A stretch of 64,000 nt of DNA from Bacteroidia bacterium (GCA_009929715.1 RZZX01000003.1:1-64000); one strand, 5' to 3'. Positions 54,323 through 64,000 are shown, counted from the stretch's first letter. Numbers and translations are program-made. The notes: generated by a model from the sequence alone, not told the origin.

Positions 54323-56056
54323 TCAATTCACCTGAACGGGGGTAATCCTTTTAGAGACCCCATTCTCATTAAACGATTGAATTGAGAAGAAGTATTTCTG
54401 TGCGGTATTTAAACACCTTAGAGAGAGCTTATTCTCATCATAAACCATCCAGGAATGATACAGTTTATCGGGAGCAATACCCCACTTCACCACATAGCCT
54501 TGAACACCCGGTTGGGCTTTCCAAGTAAGCGAAGCATTTCGTCGGTCTTTATCGCGTACCACTGTAAAAGCCTTCACGGGAGCAGGGCTCTGACCATCGC
54601 CACGCCCAAACACCCGAATATCCGAAAGCGCTAAATTCGGTGTAGGCACCTCGATATTAGAGTAACGCACATAACGCACCTTTTGTGGCGTTTCAAGTTC
54701 CACATAGTCGTTCGGACAATCTTTAAAACTGTTTCGCTTATCAATCAGCGTCAACCACTGCTTCCCATCTAGCGATCCTTCGACCACATAACGGTGGCGC
54801 AAACCTGGCACACGACCATACAAGTTGGACTGATAGTCGAAATAATTAATCTGCATAGCATGTACTGTCGACGGACGAAGCAGGTCGATCTGTACCCACT
54901 CCCGAGCACCATTCGTTTCGGCCAACCAAAAGCTTTTCACCTGTTCATCTGTCAGCAAATCGGGGGTATGTCCGTCACGAAAAGAAGAGGCCGTTACCGG
55001 CTTCCGGTAAGACAGCAACATCCAACCGGTAAATCCCCCCTTCACTCCCGATTCTGCAGGTGCATAATGCGGATAATCGCCAAACTCAGAGTCGGCATAC
55101 ATCAGTCCATCCCGATCGAAATAGAGCGGAAACATACACAGCCGACGCTCCCAATTCACATTCGACGAGAGAGCCATGGAAGAGAAATGCCAATAATGAC
55201 CACCCGGTCCCTTCACTGTACTGCCATGCCCTGCCCCGTTCATAAACCCGCCCGGTTTAAAGCTGATGGGATTATTTGGTGCATACGTATAAGGACCCAA
55301 CGGCGAACGAGCCATATACACCCCATCGCCATAAACATTGAACTCCGTTCCAGGTGCACCGTATTGCAAATAATACGTCCCGTTGTGTTTCGTCATCCAA
55401 GGCCCCTCGATATACCCCGGAATAACCGTATCGGCATTGTTCTCGCCGAAGCGCTCCCAACCATGCAAGGCCATGTTCTTATTAAACAAGGTATCAACAC
55501 CCCCAACCGGTAAGAACCGATTCACCCGATCCAACTTCCGACCACGAATCGGATAAAGATTCGACGAGCCCCAAAACAGATAAGCTTGCTCGTCATCATC
55601 GATAAAGAGAGCCGGATCTTGAAGATCCGTCAAAATCGTCGGCACCGCCTTCCAGTCCCCCTTTTTAGGATTATCGGTATACAGCACACTCATCGCTCCC
55701 GAAGGATCACCGGTAACGTAAAGCACCGAATCTTTATAATTATGAGCAGCCGGTGCGTTACTCCCTTGAAAATACCAAGACTGTGGCGTAATAAAATCCC
55801 AGTTCAGCAAATCTTTAGAGTGCCAATACCCCAATGACCGGGTCACAAACATGTAATACTCCCCCCTAAATTCCACCACAGCCGGATCGGCTCCGGAACG
55901 GTAAGAGATATGCTTATCGGCATTATAAATCATGTACGTGTAATCCACATTCAGCGGGTTACAATAACTTCGTGCGCTCATGGTTTGAGCTTGTGTGGAA
56001 AGACCTCCCACACAAGCTACAATCAGAACGATTAAACGTAACCAAAGTCTAACCAT
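54323..56056 (-). CDS. GH43-like glycoside hydrolase with F5/8 type C and fibronectin III domains
   Basis: A 577-residue secreted protein. It has a signal peptide (LIVLIVACVGGLSTQAQ), a five-bladed GH43-type propeller (about residues 30-335) with the three acidic positions Asp57 (GADPAVV), Asp147 (LQDPALF) and Glu217 (YIEGPW), a discoidin-like domain (about 345-485) and a fibronectin III domain (about 492-575). GH43 enzymes usually cut arabinofuranosides or xylosides; the specificity here is unknown, and the last place in a putative beta-1,2-glucan locus is unusual. It starts 6 bp after the GH3 gene. Confidence 0.85.
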   Translation of the reverse strand: MVRLWLRLIVLIVACVGGLSTQAQTMSARSYCNPLNVDYTYMIYNADKHISYRSGADPAVVEFRGEYYMFVTRSLGYWHSKDLLNWDFITPQSWYFQGSNAPAAHNYKDSVLYVTGDPSGAMSVLYTDNPKKGDWKAVPTILTDLQDPALFIDDDEQAYLFWGSSNLYPIRGRKLDRVNRFLPVGGVDTLFNKNMALHGWERFGENNADTVIPGYIEGPWMTKHNGTYYLQYGAPGTEFNVYGDGVYMARSPLGPYTYAPNNPISFKPGGFMNGAGHGSTVKGPGGHYWHFSSMALSSNVNWERRLCMFPLYFDRDGLMYADSEFGDYPHYAPAESGVKGGFTGWMLLSYRKPVTASSFRDGHTPDLLTDEQVKSFWLAETNGAREWVQIDLLRPSTVHAMQINYFDYQSNLYGRVPGLRHRYVVEGSLDGKQWLTLIDKRNSFKDCPNDYVELETPQKVRYVRYSNIEVPTPNLALSDIRVFGRGDGQSPAPVKAFTVVRDKDRRNASLTWKAQPGVQGYVVKWGIAPDKLYHSWMVYDENKLSLRCLNTAQKYFFSIQSFNENGVSKRITPVQVN

Positions 56057-56062
56057 CTTCTG

Positions 56063-58333
56063 TTATTTTAAAGAGAATGAAGCCCTATTCGTCGTATCGT
56101 CCGAACTCAGTCCAACCCACAACGTAAAGTCGCCCGGTTCCGCTTTCTTCTTCATATCCAGCCCATAGAACGCCAAGTCATCGGCAGTCAGCTTAAAGGT
56201 CACTTGCTGAGTTTCACCACCCTTCAAAGCGATCTTACTAAACCCTTTGAGTTCTTTCACCGGCCGAGTCACACTCCCTACCAGATCGCGCACATAAAGT
56301 TGAACCACACTCTCACCCTCACGTGCACCGGTATTCTTCACATCGGCTGTCACCACAAGTGTCTCACCTTTGCTGAAGACAGAACGATCCAAACGAAGAT
56401 TCGTAACCGTGAAATCGGTATAACTCAACCCATAGCCGAACGGATAAAGCGGTGTGTTGTCCACATCGAGGTAGCTCGATTTGTAATCCGCTTTAGGACC
56501 CATTTCATTCAACGGCCGACCAGTGTTTTTATGATTGTAATACAACGGTAACTGTCCCACATTGCGCGGAAACGACATCACCAAGCGCCCCGAAGGGTTA
56601 TAATCACCCGCTACTACATCGGCAATACCATTACCCGACTGAGTACCCAGATACCATGCCTGCATAATTCCGTCGATAGCCGTATCCTCCCAAGAGAGAT
56701 CGAGCGGACGACCGCTGAAGAGAATCATCCCCACCGGTTTTCCTGTTGCTTTCAGTGCCTGAAGCAACTCCCTTTGAACTGCCGGCAGTTGAATATCCGT
56801 GCGACAAGCCGCTTCACCAGACCAGTTGAAGTCCTCGCCAACAGCCGCTATGACTACATCCGCCTTCTGAGCCGTTTGCACCGCCTCAGCCAACTTAGCT
56901 GCATCACGTTGTTCGATACCACACCCTTCGGCATAAACCACCTTCACCTGACTGCCGGCATATTTCTCCACCAAAGCCTCATAAAGCGGTACACTCATCT
57001 TCCGATCACCTAAGCCAGCCCATTCGCCATTCAAATTCATCCGATCCTGAGCGAACGGTCCGACTACCGCTACCGTCAACGCCCTCTTTTTCTCAATCGG
57101 GAACACCCCATTATTTTTCAATAAAACAATCGATTTAGCCGATGCCTCACGCGCTACCTTCATGTATTCCGGTTGCAAAAGATTCGCTTTAGCCCGCGCC
57201 TCATCGAGGTACTTAAACGGATCATCGAACAATCCCAAGATAAACTTCATCTCCAAAATCCGACGCACCGCCTGATCGATAGTCGCTACCGACACCTTCC
57301 CTTCGGCTACCGACTGCTTCATATGCTTCACAAAAACAGCCCCAGTCATATCCATGTCGATTCCTGCATTCAAAGCCAACTCACCAGCCTGCTTCTCATT
57401 CGCCGCCACACCATGTGGTACCAACTCGTTGATCCCCGTATAATCGGTCACCACAAAGCCTTTAAAGTCCCACTCTTTACGAAGAATATCGGTCATTAGA
57501 AACTTACTCGCTGTACTAGGCACTCCCCCTATCTCGTTGAACGAAGCCATGTAAGTTGCCACGCCAGCCTCTTTAGCCGCCTCATAAGGAGGCAAATAAA
57601 AATTGCGCAAGGTATGTTCAGAAAGCTCCGCACTGTTATAGTCACGTCCGGCCTCCGCTGCCCCATAGGCCGCAAAATGTTTGCAACACGCCATCACCGT
57701 AAACGGACTCTGCAAGGCACGCCAATCAGTTCCACCTTGGAAACCTTCGACACGCGCTTTAGCGATCACACTACCCAAGTAGACATCCTCGCCAGCTCCC
57801 TCCATGACACGTCCCCAACGCGCATCCCGTGCAATGTCGACCATCGGAGCAAACGTCCAATGTATCCCGTCAGAAGCCGCTTCACGCGCTGCAATAGCCG
57901 CTGTCCGCTTCATCAAGTCCAAATCCCACGAACACGATTCTGCCAAAGGCATTGGAAAGATAGTCCGGTAACCATGAATCACATCCAACCCAAACAACAC
58001 CGGGATATGCAAGCGAGACGACTCAATAGCCATCTTCTGCAAGTTCCGAATACCCTCCACGGTTGAAGCATTAAAGACACTACCTACCAACCCCTTCTTC
58101 AAGTAAGGTTCAAAATCATCGGGCATAATCGGTCCCGTAATTCCCCAGTTACAAGAGAATTGCGTCATCTGCCCGATCTTCTCCTCCAGCGTCATGAGCC
58201 GCAACAGCGAATCCACTCGGTATTCGATGTGCTTATCCCCACTAAAACTCTTCCATGCTTTTTTCGATGTTTTGCCAACCGCCCAACTTAGCAACGGCAG
58301 GCAACAAGCGATAATCGCTATACTTCTTTTCAT
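56063..58333 (-). CDS. GH3 beta-glucosidase (BT_3567-like, probably acting on sophorooligosaccharides)
   Basis: A 756-residue GH3 enzyme with a signal peptide (IAIIACCLPLLSWAVG). The TIM barrel carries the nucleophile Asp297 (GFVVTDYTGI) and the CKHFAAYG substrate loop; the alpha/beta sandwich carries the likely acid/base Glu507 (NWSGEAACRTD); a fibronectin III-like domain ends the protein. The organisation matches B. thetaiotaomicron BT_3567, shown to act on beta-1,2-glucooligosaccharides, and the neighbouring GH144 supports this. Specificity is inferred from memory of that enzyme and from context. It lies 11 bp after the GH144 gene. Confidence 0.85.
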   Translation of the reverse strand: MKRSIAIIACCLPLLSWAVGKTSKKAWKSFSGDKHIEYRVDSLLRLMTLEEKIGQMTQFSCNWGITGPIMPDDFEPYLKKGLVGSVFNASTVEGIRNLQKMAIESSRLHIPVLFGLDVIHGYRTIFPMPLAESCSWDLDLMKRTAAIAAREAASDGIHWTFAPMVDIARDARWGRVMEGAGEDVYLGSVIAKARVEGFQGGTDWRALQSPFTVMACCKHFAAYGAAEAGRDYNSAELSEHTLRNFYLPPYEAAKEAGVATYMASFNEIGGVPSTASKFLMTDILRKEWDFKGFVVTDYTGINELVPHGVAANEKQAGELALNAGIDMDMTGAVFVKHMKQSVAEGKVSVATIDQAVRRILEMKFILGLFDDPFKYLDEARAKANLLQPEYMKVAREASAKSIVLLKNNGVFPIEKKRALTVAVVGPFAQDRMNLNGEWAGLGDRKMSVPLYEALVEKYAGSQVKVVYAEGCGIEQRDAAKLAEAVQTAQKADVVIAAVGEDFNWSGEAACRTDIQLPAVQRELLQALKATGKPVGMILFSGRPLDLSWEDTAIDGIMQAWYLGTQSGNGIADVVAGDYNPSGRLVMSFPRNVGQLPLYYNHKNTGRPLNEMGPKADYKSSYLDVDNTPLYPFGYGLSYTDFTVTNLRLDRSVFSKGETLVVTADVKNTGAREGESVVQLYVRDLVGSVTRPVKELKGFSKIALKGGETQQVTFKLTADDLAFYGLDMKKKAEPGDFTLWVGLSSDDTTNRASFSLK

Positions 58334-58344
58334 TCCTCTCCTAT

Positions 58345-59730
58345 TTAATCATTAAATCCTAATTTCTTCAATCCCTCTTTCACCTCCGGACAACTCATAA
58401 AGAGCTTCCAAATCAAACCAGTACGGTAATTCTCAATCATCGGAGCAATGGTACACTGATCGATAGCCAAATAGCGGTTAATATACCACTCATCCTGAAT
58501 ACTGAACGCATCATAAAACCCATATTTTCCCCAAATCCGATCGCCCAAATCGAAATAAAAATGCTTCAATGCCCGCATCGATTCCTGAGGCGTATAGGGA
58601 AAACTAGAAAGTGCGGCCGTAGGCGCAATCACCCCCTTATCATTACTCGGCATGTGCGCATCGTAACCACCTACCGAATAGCTGGCAGTCAGCCCCCAAC
58701 AAGCGTCGGAATAGCCCTTATACCCCTTTGGATTCGTCACACAATACCGGTAATTGACCAATGCCTGATGACACACCACCGTCCAATAGTCGGCATAACG
58801 ATCCTTCAACCCTTTCGGACAAAGCCCGATGTACGAATAGTGTGCCCAGAAAAGCGGGCCACCCAACTCCTCCGCACCATTGTGTTTAAGTTCCAAGGGC
58901 AAGCCATAAGGTGCACGGTTGCTCCGGATCTCACCGTTGCGTGCCCATCCCTCATGATAAACCTCAGCCGGGATTGGATGCGTAGGCGACGAGGCTGCTA
59001 AAACGTAAGTAACCAAACACTCGTTGTACCCTTTCAAAGGGAAATTCATTTCCCACCCATAATTAGGCGACCAATGCCAATACAACACATTCTCACCCCG
59101 ACGATACCATGAAAAATCCATCTCATGCCACAGTCCATTAATCTTATCGACCAACGCCCGTTCACGTGCATTCCCCTCTAGAAAATACTGGCGTACACAC
59201 AGCAAGCTCTGCATCAAGAAAGAGCTCTCTACTAAATCGCCCCCATCATCTTTCTGTCCGAACGGTTTCACCCGTCCCGTCTTTCCATACAACCAGTGTG
59301 GCCAAACCCCATGAAAGCGATCCGCTTTTGTCAGAAAGTCCACTATGCGATGCAACCGTTCCACAGCTTGATCACGCGGAATAAAGCCACGATCAACCCC
59401 CACTATCAAGCCCGCAAGACCAAAGCCACTCCCACCAATGGTCACCACATCAGCATCCTGCTGCGGATAAACCCCATCCATGTGAATACGCTCAGCCGCC
59501 AAGCCCGAATGCGGTTCCGCCCCGTCCCACATATAATTTAGATGCACCTGCTGGATATAATCCAGCAACTCCTCATCCGAATGAAACGACAGTCGGCGAG
59601 TCGGCTTTTCCACACGACCTCCCTCTGTACCACCATTGGCTGCAGAACACCCCATACACAAAGGCTGTAAAGCGCTCAAAAGCACAACTACAGCTAAATA
59701 TCTTTTTATCTTTCTTTTAAACATCTTCAT
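58345..59730 (-). CDS. GH144 (PF10091 'glycoamylase') lipoprotein, probable endo-beta-1,2-glucanase
   Basis: A 461-residue PF10091-type protein, often called glucoamylase, which corresponds to GH144. Family members from Chitinophaga are endo-beta-1,2-glucanases. The (alpha/alpha)6 barrel is suggested by helical repeats with HGVWPHWLYGKTGRVKPFG, DDGGDLVESSFLMQSLL and CWGLTASYSVGGYDAHMP. The N-terminus has a lipoprotein signal (VVVLLSALQPLCMGC), so it is probably cell-surface or periplasm anchored. The frame opens at 59784, but an upstream hairpin and the signal peptide favour ATG 59730 (MKMFKRKIKRYLAV) or 59724. Endo-action on beta-1,2-glucan is inferred. Confidence 0.8.
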   Translation of the reverse strand: MKMFKRKIKRYLAVVVLLSALQPLCMGCSAANGGTEGGRVEKPTRRLSFHSDEELLDYIQQVHLNYMWDGAEPHSGLAAERIHMDGVYPQQDADVVTIGGSGFGLAGLIVGVDRGFIPRDQAVERLHRIVDFLTKADRFHGVWPHWLYGKTGRVKPFGQKDDGGDLVESSFLMQSLLCVRQYFLEGNARERALVDKINGLWHEMDFSWYRRGENVLYWHWSPNYGWEMNFPLKGYNECLVTYVLAASSPTHPIPAEVYHEGWARNGEIRSNRAPYGLPLELKHNGAEELGGPLFWAHYSYIGLCPKGLKDRYADYWTVVCHQALVNYRYCVTNPKGYKGYSDACWGLTASYSVGGYDAHMPSNDKGVIAPTAALSSFPYTPQESMRALKHFYFDLGDRIWGKYGFYDAFSIQDEWYINRYLAIDQCTIAPMIENYRTGLIWKLFMSCPEVKEGLKKLGFND

Positions 59731-59749
59731 CCATCTTGTCCGATAACAA

Positions 59750-59785
59750 TATGGCGAGAACCTTACCTTGAAAATTCCCGCCATA
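59750..59785 (-). other. Intra-operon hairpin between susD and GH144 genes
   Basis: TATGGCG (59750-59756) and CGCCATA (59779-59785) form a 7-bp stem with a 22-nt loop in the 118-bp gap. It may be a processing site that sets the ratio of transport to enzyme mRNAs. Confidence 0.4.
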
Positions 59786-59848
59786 CGTCATCGAAGCTTG
59801 TTATACTGAAAAAGGATTAATTCAATCTTATCACCTTAAAACAACCTA

Positions 59849-61309
59849 TTACTTCGCCAAGTTGGGATTCAAATCCACCTGATTCTGTGGAATCGGATAG
59901 AACTCATCGCCAGCTTTAAATCCAGGTAATACAGAAGCAGCCTTACCCGTGCGTACCAAGTCGAAGAAACGCTCTCCCCACTCCATCGCCAGTTCAGCAC
60001 GACGCTCGTCCAAGATCTGATCGACAGTGACTTGAGTCAGTTCCGGCATCTCGGCCCGGCGACGCACCTCGTTGAACGGCACATCCCCACTCTCACCCAA
60101 ACGCACTTTCGCTTCGGCATTCATCAACAACACATCGGCATAACGAATCATCCGGATGTTATTATTCATCCCATATTCCACCCGTCCGGGCGTCATCTGA
60201 TTGGCCGGTGTATACACCTTACCGTTGTAACAATCCGGTTCACCCGGTTGCCCAGGCTTAATAAAATCGTCGGACGGTGTTTTCGCATTAGTCCACAACA
60301 AAGTCGTAACCTGACGCACCTTCTCGCCACGTTCTGCCATAAACGCCTTCAACGCCTGACTAGGCACCATGAAGCCCCAACCCTGAACAGGATTATCATT
60401 GCCACGCGGTCCTTGGAAAGCAAACCACGCATCAGAAGTCACCACTTCACCACTGCCGGTACCAAAATCGGTAAACTGAAGTTCGAAAAGCGACTCATTA
60501 GAGAGCTTACCAGGTATTTTAAACAATTGGTAGAAATCGTTATACAACGCAAACTTCTTAGAAGCAATAATCTCATTTGTAGTTGTTTTCACCGTATTAA
60601 AGTCGCCATCTAGCAAAGCCAGCTTAGCCTTTAGTGCCAAAGCACTGTAGCGAGTGACCGCCCCCGGCTTATCGGCCAACTCATTCGGGCGAGCATCAGG
60701 CAACTGTTTGGCACAGTCGTCCAATTCCGTTTGAATAAACCGGCGCAACGTCTCCTTATCAGTCAACTTCAAGTTCAGAGCCTTATTATCGATCATCAAC
60801 GGAGCATCGCCCCACAACTGCGTGATGCGGAAAAACGCAAAAGCCCGTAAGAAACGCACCTCCGCCTTATACGCTGTCAGCCTATTCCGATCAGCCTCCG
60901 AGGTGACATGCAACCCATAATTATCTAAAGCCTCCAGAGCCGCATTCGATGAGCTGACCACATTATAAAGTCCTTCCCACATACCATTCAGCGCCCAATA
61001 CCCTTTAATTTTAGCGTAACTAAACTCCTTACAGTACTGAAACTCAATCTGATCGTTAGGATTCGATCCCTTATTCACATCATCGCCACGCACACTAATC
61101 AGCCCCAGTGCTCCCCAGAAAGAGAGCTTCCGACGTGTTACCCCATAGATACCCGACACCGGTTTATACATCTCGCTGAGATTAGTATAGTCCACATCCT
61201 CCGTCGGCACACTGTTTTCGGGACGTTTATCAAGAAAATCACTACAACTCACCAAGGCTGAAGAAAAAGCCAGTAGCAAACAAACCTTTTTTATGCTATT
61301 ATATTTCAT
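59849..61309 (-). CDS. SusD-like outer membrane glycan-binding lipoprotein
   Basis: A 486-residue SusD/RagB protein. The lipobox is SALVSC at about residue 22, followed by the usual SDFLDKRPE start. Helical TPR-like parts (AYKAEVRFLRAFAFFRITQLWGD) and the C-terminal NEVRRRAEMPELT and ERRAELAMEWGERFFDLVR are the SusD family signatures. It forms a lid on the SusC partner, encoded 22 bp upstream, to bind and import oligosaccharide. The substrate is probably beta-1,2-glucan by gene context. Confidence 0.94.
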   Translation of the reverse strand: MKYNSIKKVCLLLAFSSALVSCSDFLDKRPENSVPTEDVDYTNLSEMYKPVSGIYGVTRRKLSFWGALGLISVRGDDVNKGSNPNDQIEFQYCKEFSYAKIKGYWALNGMWEGLYNVVSSSNAALEALDNYGLHVTSEADRNRLTAYKAEVRFLRAFAFFRITQLWGDAPLMIDNKALNLKLTDKETLRRFIQTELDDCAKQLPDARPNELADKPGAVTRYSALALKAKLALLDGDFNTVKTTTNEIIASKKFALYNDFYQLFKIPGKLSNESLFELQFTDFGTGSGEVVTSDAWFAFQGPRGNDNPVQGWGFMVPSQALKAFMAERGEKVRQVTTLLWTNAKTPSDDFIKPGQPGEPDCYNGKVYTPANQMTPGRVEYGMNNNIRMIRYADVLLMNAEAKVRLGESGDVPFNEVRRRAEMPELTQVTVDQILDERRAELAMEWGERFFDLVRTGKAASVLPGFKAGDEFYPIPQNQVDLNPNLAK

Positions 61310-61331
61310 CGTTGTCTTTCAATTAAATGGA

Positions 61332-64000
61332 TTAATAACTCATTCTCAAGCCCAGCGTGTAAGTAGCCGCCAAAGGATAAACCTGATTATCAAAACCAAT
61401 CCCCCCCACTTCCGGTGTAAATCCGTTCGATTTAAAGGATGTATAAGGACGTTCGGCAGTTAGACTTAAGCGCATGCTAGGCATCAGGAACGTGCCCAAC
61501 TTCCGTGCAGGGAACGTATAAGCTGCCTGAATATTCTGAATACGGAAATACGAACCATCTTCTACAAAGAAGGAGCTGAACTTAGACATATTCCACGGAT
61601 TAATCGTTCCCAAGGCCGAAGGATAAGAATTAGTCGATCCCTCGCCCGTCCAACGGTTCTCTACCATATCGGCATCATAATTGATATCGCCCTGCCATCT
61701 TCTGTTGCCCCGTTTACGGTTCACAATCTTGCTCCCCGATTGACCTTGCATAGCCACCGACAACTCAAACTGTTTATACGAGAATCCCAAATTCAAACCA
61801 TAAGTGAAGTTCGGGATATACGAACCCAAGATCACACGATCCTTATCATCAATCGCCTTATCTCCATTCACATCACGGTATTTAAAATCACCCGGCTTCA
61901 AGCCATTCGCTTTAGCAATAGGATCCGCATCGACCTCAGCTTGATTCTGATAAACCCCCACCATCTGAAGGCCATAGTAAGAGTTAAACGCTTCGCCCAC
62001 CTTCGTAATGGTACGGAACTCCGCCGATCCACCATAAATATACGGCAAACCATTAAGTGATTTCACCTCGTTGTGAATGGTAGTCAGGTTAGCGCCGACA
62101 TAATAGGCAAAGTCACGCCCTATTTTATCCTGCCAGTTCAAGCTCACCTCCACACCAGAGTTAAGCACCTTACCATAATTACCTAACAAAGAACCCAATC
62201 CCATAGGCAGCGGTGCCGAGAAAGCCAAATCCTCCGTAGTACGGTGATAATAATCCACTTCCGCTCCCAATCTATTCTGAAGCAGCTTAGCATCCACGCC
62301 GAAGTTATACTCATCGACCACCTCCCATTTCAAATAATTAAAGAAAGACAAGTTGGTATAACCCGGTATAGCCGAAGAGCCAAAGATTCCCGATGTACCC
62401 ATGTTCTGTGTGATAGACGCAAAGCCATCATTCGCCTGCACATTATTATTTCCTAGGCGTCCCCAGCTAGCACGCAACTTCAAGAAGTCGAACACCTGCT
62501 GTTTCTTCATAAACGCCTCGTTGGATAAATTCCATGCCACCCCAACCGATGGGAAATAGCCCCACTTCTCTTGGTACTTCGTTGTCCCATCGGCACGCAT
62601 GGTAGCCGAGACATAATATTTACCAGCAAAGTCGTAGCTCACCCGTCCGAAGTAAGACTCACCTCTATAAGACGTCCCGTTATCATCCACCGTCCGTCCG
62701 GTCGACGAACCCTTATTCAAGTACTTATACTCATCATACAAGCCATTCACACCCGTTGCCGAACCTTTCAAGTTCCGTGAGTTCTCACTTCTAAGCGACT
62801 GTCCAACCATCACAGTCAACGCATGCTGTCCAAATGCTTTCTGATAAGTCAAGGTATGATCCAACACCCAGTTGCGGTTAAAATCATTCACCTTCTCTAG
62901 ATTCGACACCTTATTTTCTTGTCCGCCACCCACTTTGTACGCCTCAACAAACGTTCTATTCTGAGCAAAAGAGATATCCTGACTAAACATCGATTTAAAC
63001 TTCAAGTTCTTATCCTTCAAGAATGAAATCTCAGCATAAAACACCGGCAATATTTGAACACCTTCATACAACTTATCCGAGTAGTACGCTTTCGCCATCG
63101 GGTTACTGAAGTACCCAGCCAATCCAATCTGACTCGGCGAAGCAAACTTCATCGGGAAGGCATCGGCCGCCGAGCGATTCTCATCATACACCGGCATGAT
63201 AGGCGGTGCCACATAAGCACTCTCCCACGCTGCATTAGCACCATCCACCTTATTGACATGACTCACCACCATGCTCGTTCCAAGTTTCAACCACTCATAC
63301 GGCATATAATCGGCGTTAGTACGTAAGTTCAGGCGGTCGAAGTAATTCTCGACATTCATGATACCATCTTGTTTAAAGTAACTCAGACCCACAGAATAAG
63401 TGGTTTTATCCGTTCCGCCACTGATATCCAAGCTATGGTTTTGAATCATCGCTGTACGTAGCAACTCCTTATACCAATCGGTACTCACCGCTGGCATCAC
63501 CGCATTAGCATCGCCACCCCACAAATTGATCGAATTCATCAAAATCGCTTTATCCGTTGGGCTATTCTTCTCCAATTGCATTTGAGCATACTGAGCCGAG
63601 TTGGCCATCTGGAGTTTATTAGTAGCCTGTTGAAAGCCGATATAGCCATCGTATGTCACAGTGGCTTTACTATTTCTCGTTCCTTTCTTTGTGGTAATAA
63701 TCACCACCCCATTGGCCGCTCTTACGCCATAAATAGAGGCAGCAGAGGCATCTTTTAAGATCGACATATCTTGAATATCGGTCGAATTCAAGAAGTCGAT
63801 GTTACTGTAAAACATCCCATCCACCACATAAAGCGGTTCCGATTTAGTGAGCGAACCTACGCCACGGATCTGCACCGATGGTGCCGCTCCCGGAGCTCCA
63901 TTACTCACAATCTTGACGCCGGCTACCTTGCCTTGCAAAGCCCCCATCACTGAACTAGTAGGATGCTTCACCAGATCTTCCGATTTCACCACCGCAATAG
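61332..64000 (-). CDS. SusC-like TonB-dependent transporter, N-terminus beyond the window
   Basis: About 889 C-terminal residues of a SusC/RagA protein; the frame is open to base 64000, so the signal peptide, carboxypeptidase-like domain and TonB box are outside. The visible part begins in the plug domain (VVKSEDLVKHPTSSVMGALQ, then VQIRGVGSLTKSEPLYVVDGM and IYGVRAANGVVIITTKKG, the SusC signature), then the 22-strand barrel, ending in TLGLRMSY with a terminal aromatic residue. It forms the outer membrane import complex with the SusD protein. First known gene of the locus; regulators probably lie further right. Confidence 0.95.
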   Translation of the reverse strand, partial: IAVVKSEDLVKHPTSSVMGALQGKVAGVKIVSNGAPGAAPSVQIRGVGSLTKSEPLYVVDGMFYSNIDFLNSTDIQDMSILKDASAASIYGVRAANGVVIITTKKGTRNSKATVTYDGYIGFQQATNKLQMANSAQYAQMQLEKNSPTDKAILMNSINLWGGDANAVMPAVSTDWYKELLRTAMIQNHSLDISGGTDKTTYSVGLSYFKQDGIMNVENYFDRLNLRTNADYMPYEWLKLGTSMVVSHVNKVDGANAAWESAYVAPPIMPVYDENRSAADAFPMKFASPSQIGLAGYFSNPMAKAYYSDKLYEGVQILPVFYAEISFLKDKNLKFKSMFSQDISFAQNRTFVEAYKVGGGQENKVSNLEKVNDFNRNWVLDHTLTYQKAFGQHALTVMVGQSLRSENSRNLKGSATGVNGLYDEYKYLNKGSSTGRTVDDNGTSYRGESYFGRVSYDFAGKYYVSATMRADGTTKYQEKWGYFPSVGVAWNLSNEAFMKKQQVFDFLKLRASWGRLGNNNVQANDGFASITQNMGTSGIFGSSAIPGYTNLSFFNYLKWEVVDEYNFGVDAKLLQNRLGAEVDYYHRTTEDLAFSAPLPMGLGSLLGNYGKVLNSGVEVSLNWQDKIGRDFAYYVGANLTTIHNEVKSLNGLPYIYGGSAEFRTITKVGEAFNSYYGLQMVGVYQNQAEVDADPIAKANGLKPGDFKYRDVNGDKAIDDKDRVILGSYIPNFTYGLNLGFSYKQFELSVAMQGQSGSKIVNRKRGNRRWQGDINYDADMVENRWTGEGSTNSYPSALGTINPWNMSKFSSFFVEDGSYFRIQNIQAAYTFPARKLGTFLMPSMRLSLTAERPYTSFKSNGFTPEVGGIGFDNQVYPLAATYTLGLRMSY

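Overview
This window is a chromosomal stretch of a Bacteroides-type bacterium (Bacteroidota, Bacteroidaceae). Evidence for this includes many upstream regions with the Bacteroides -7 element TAnnTTTG (several with a TTTG-like -33 element 18-20 bp upstream), the RprX/RprY two-component pair, a large AdoCbl-dependent ribonucleotide reductase, a DUF2027-Smr protein, a DUF4827 lipoprotein, an EF-G2-type elongation factor and a SusC/SusD polysaccharide locus. Most proteins look like close relatives of B. thetaiotaomicron proteins, judged from memory and not by a search. The species cannot be fixed from the sequence alone. I see no insertion sequence, integrase, phage module or CRISPR array. One tRNA gene (Arg, anticodon CCG) is present.

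Layout. 1-845: the 3' part of a DUF4373/DUF7833-type replication-like protein, cut by the window edge. 1101-8473: central metabolism and housekeeping (lysS, gpsA, pgi, a BT2127-like pyrophosphatase, tRNA-Arg, asnA, ung). 8599-14389, minus strand: LptD-like outer membrane protein, HD hydrolase, metallophosphoesterase and BASS transporter. 14636-18634: cell-wall amidase, MCE/MlaD lipid-transport protein and dnaA. 18703-24562: nitroreductase, nrdJ, the rpsF-rpsR-rplI operon, a MarR regulator and a small membrane protein. 24656-30734: rprXY, EF-G2 and hemW. 31033-34944: a small secreted protein, a 675-bp gap holding an unusual palindrome array, DUF2027-Smr, QueA and Nudix. 35098-44683, minus strand: glmM, then a probable operon Sua5-ClC-Fmt-Rpe-ComEC with NrnA and DUF4827 following. 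44762-49377: thioesterase and a four-gene redox/transport operon (NapH-NapG-like fusion, Fe-S aldo/keto reductase, DUF1893, ECF S component). 49595-52130: two sulfur-amino-acid genes, cysK and metY. 52210-54043: GyrI-like, WYL regulator and PhnB-like genes. 54323-64000: a polysaccharide utilization locus (SusC, SusD, GH144, GH3, GH43) predicted to act on beta-1,2-glucan; it runs off the right edge.

The strongest candidates for undescribed biology are: (1) a leader ORF in front of metY whose last codons encode Met-Leu-Ser-Met-Ser-Pro-Arg-Met-Cys-Cys-stop, with the Met-Cys-Cys-stop codons lying inside a perfect 20-nt palindrome, which looks like a ribosome-sensing attenuator for sulfur amino acids; (2) a matching operator-like element at the same position relative to the cysK and metY promoters; (3) the redox/transport operon at 45490-49377; and (4) an array of four 18-bp palindromes in a 22-bp period, enclosed by an outer inverted repeat, between two convergent genes.
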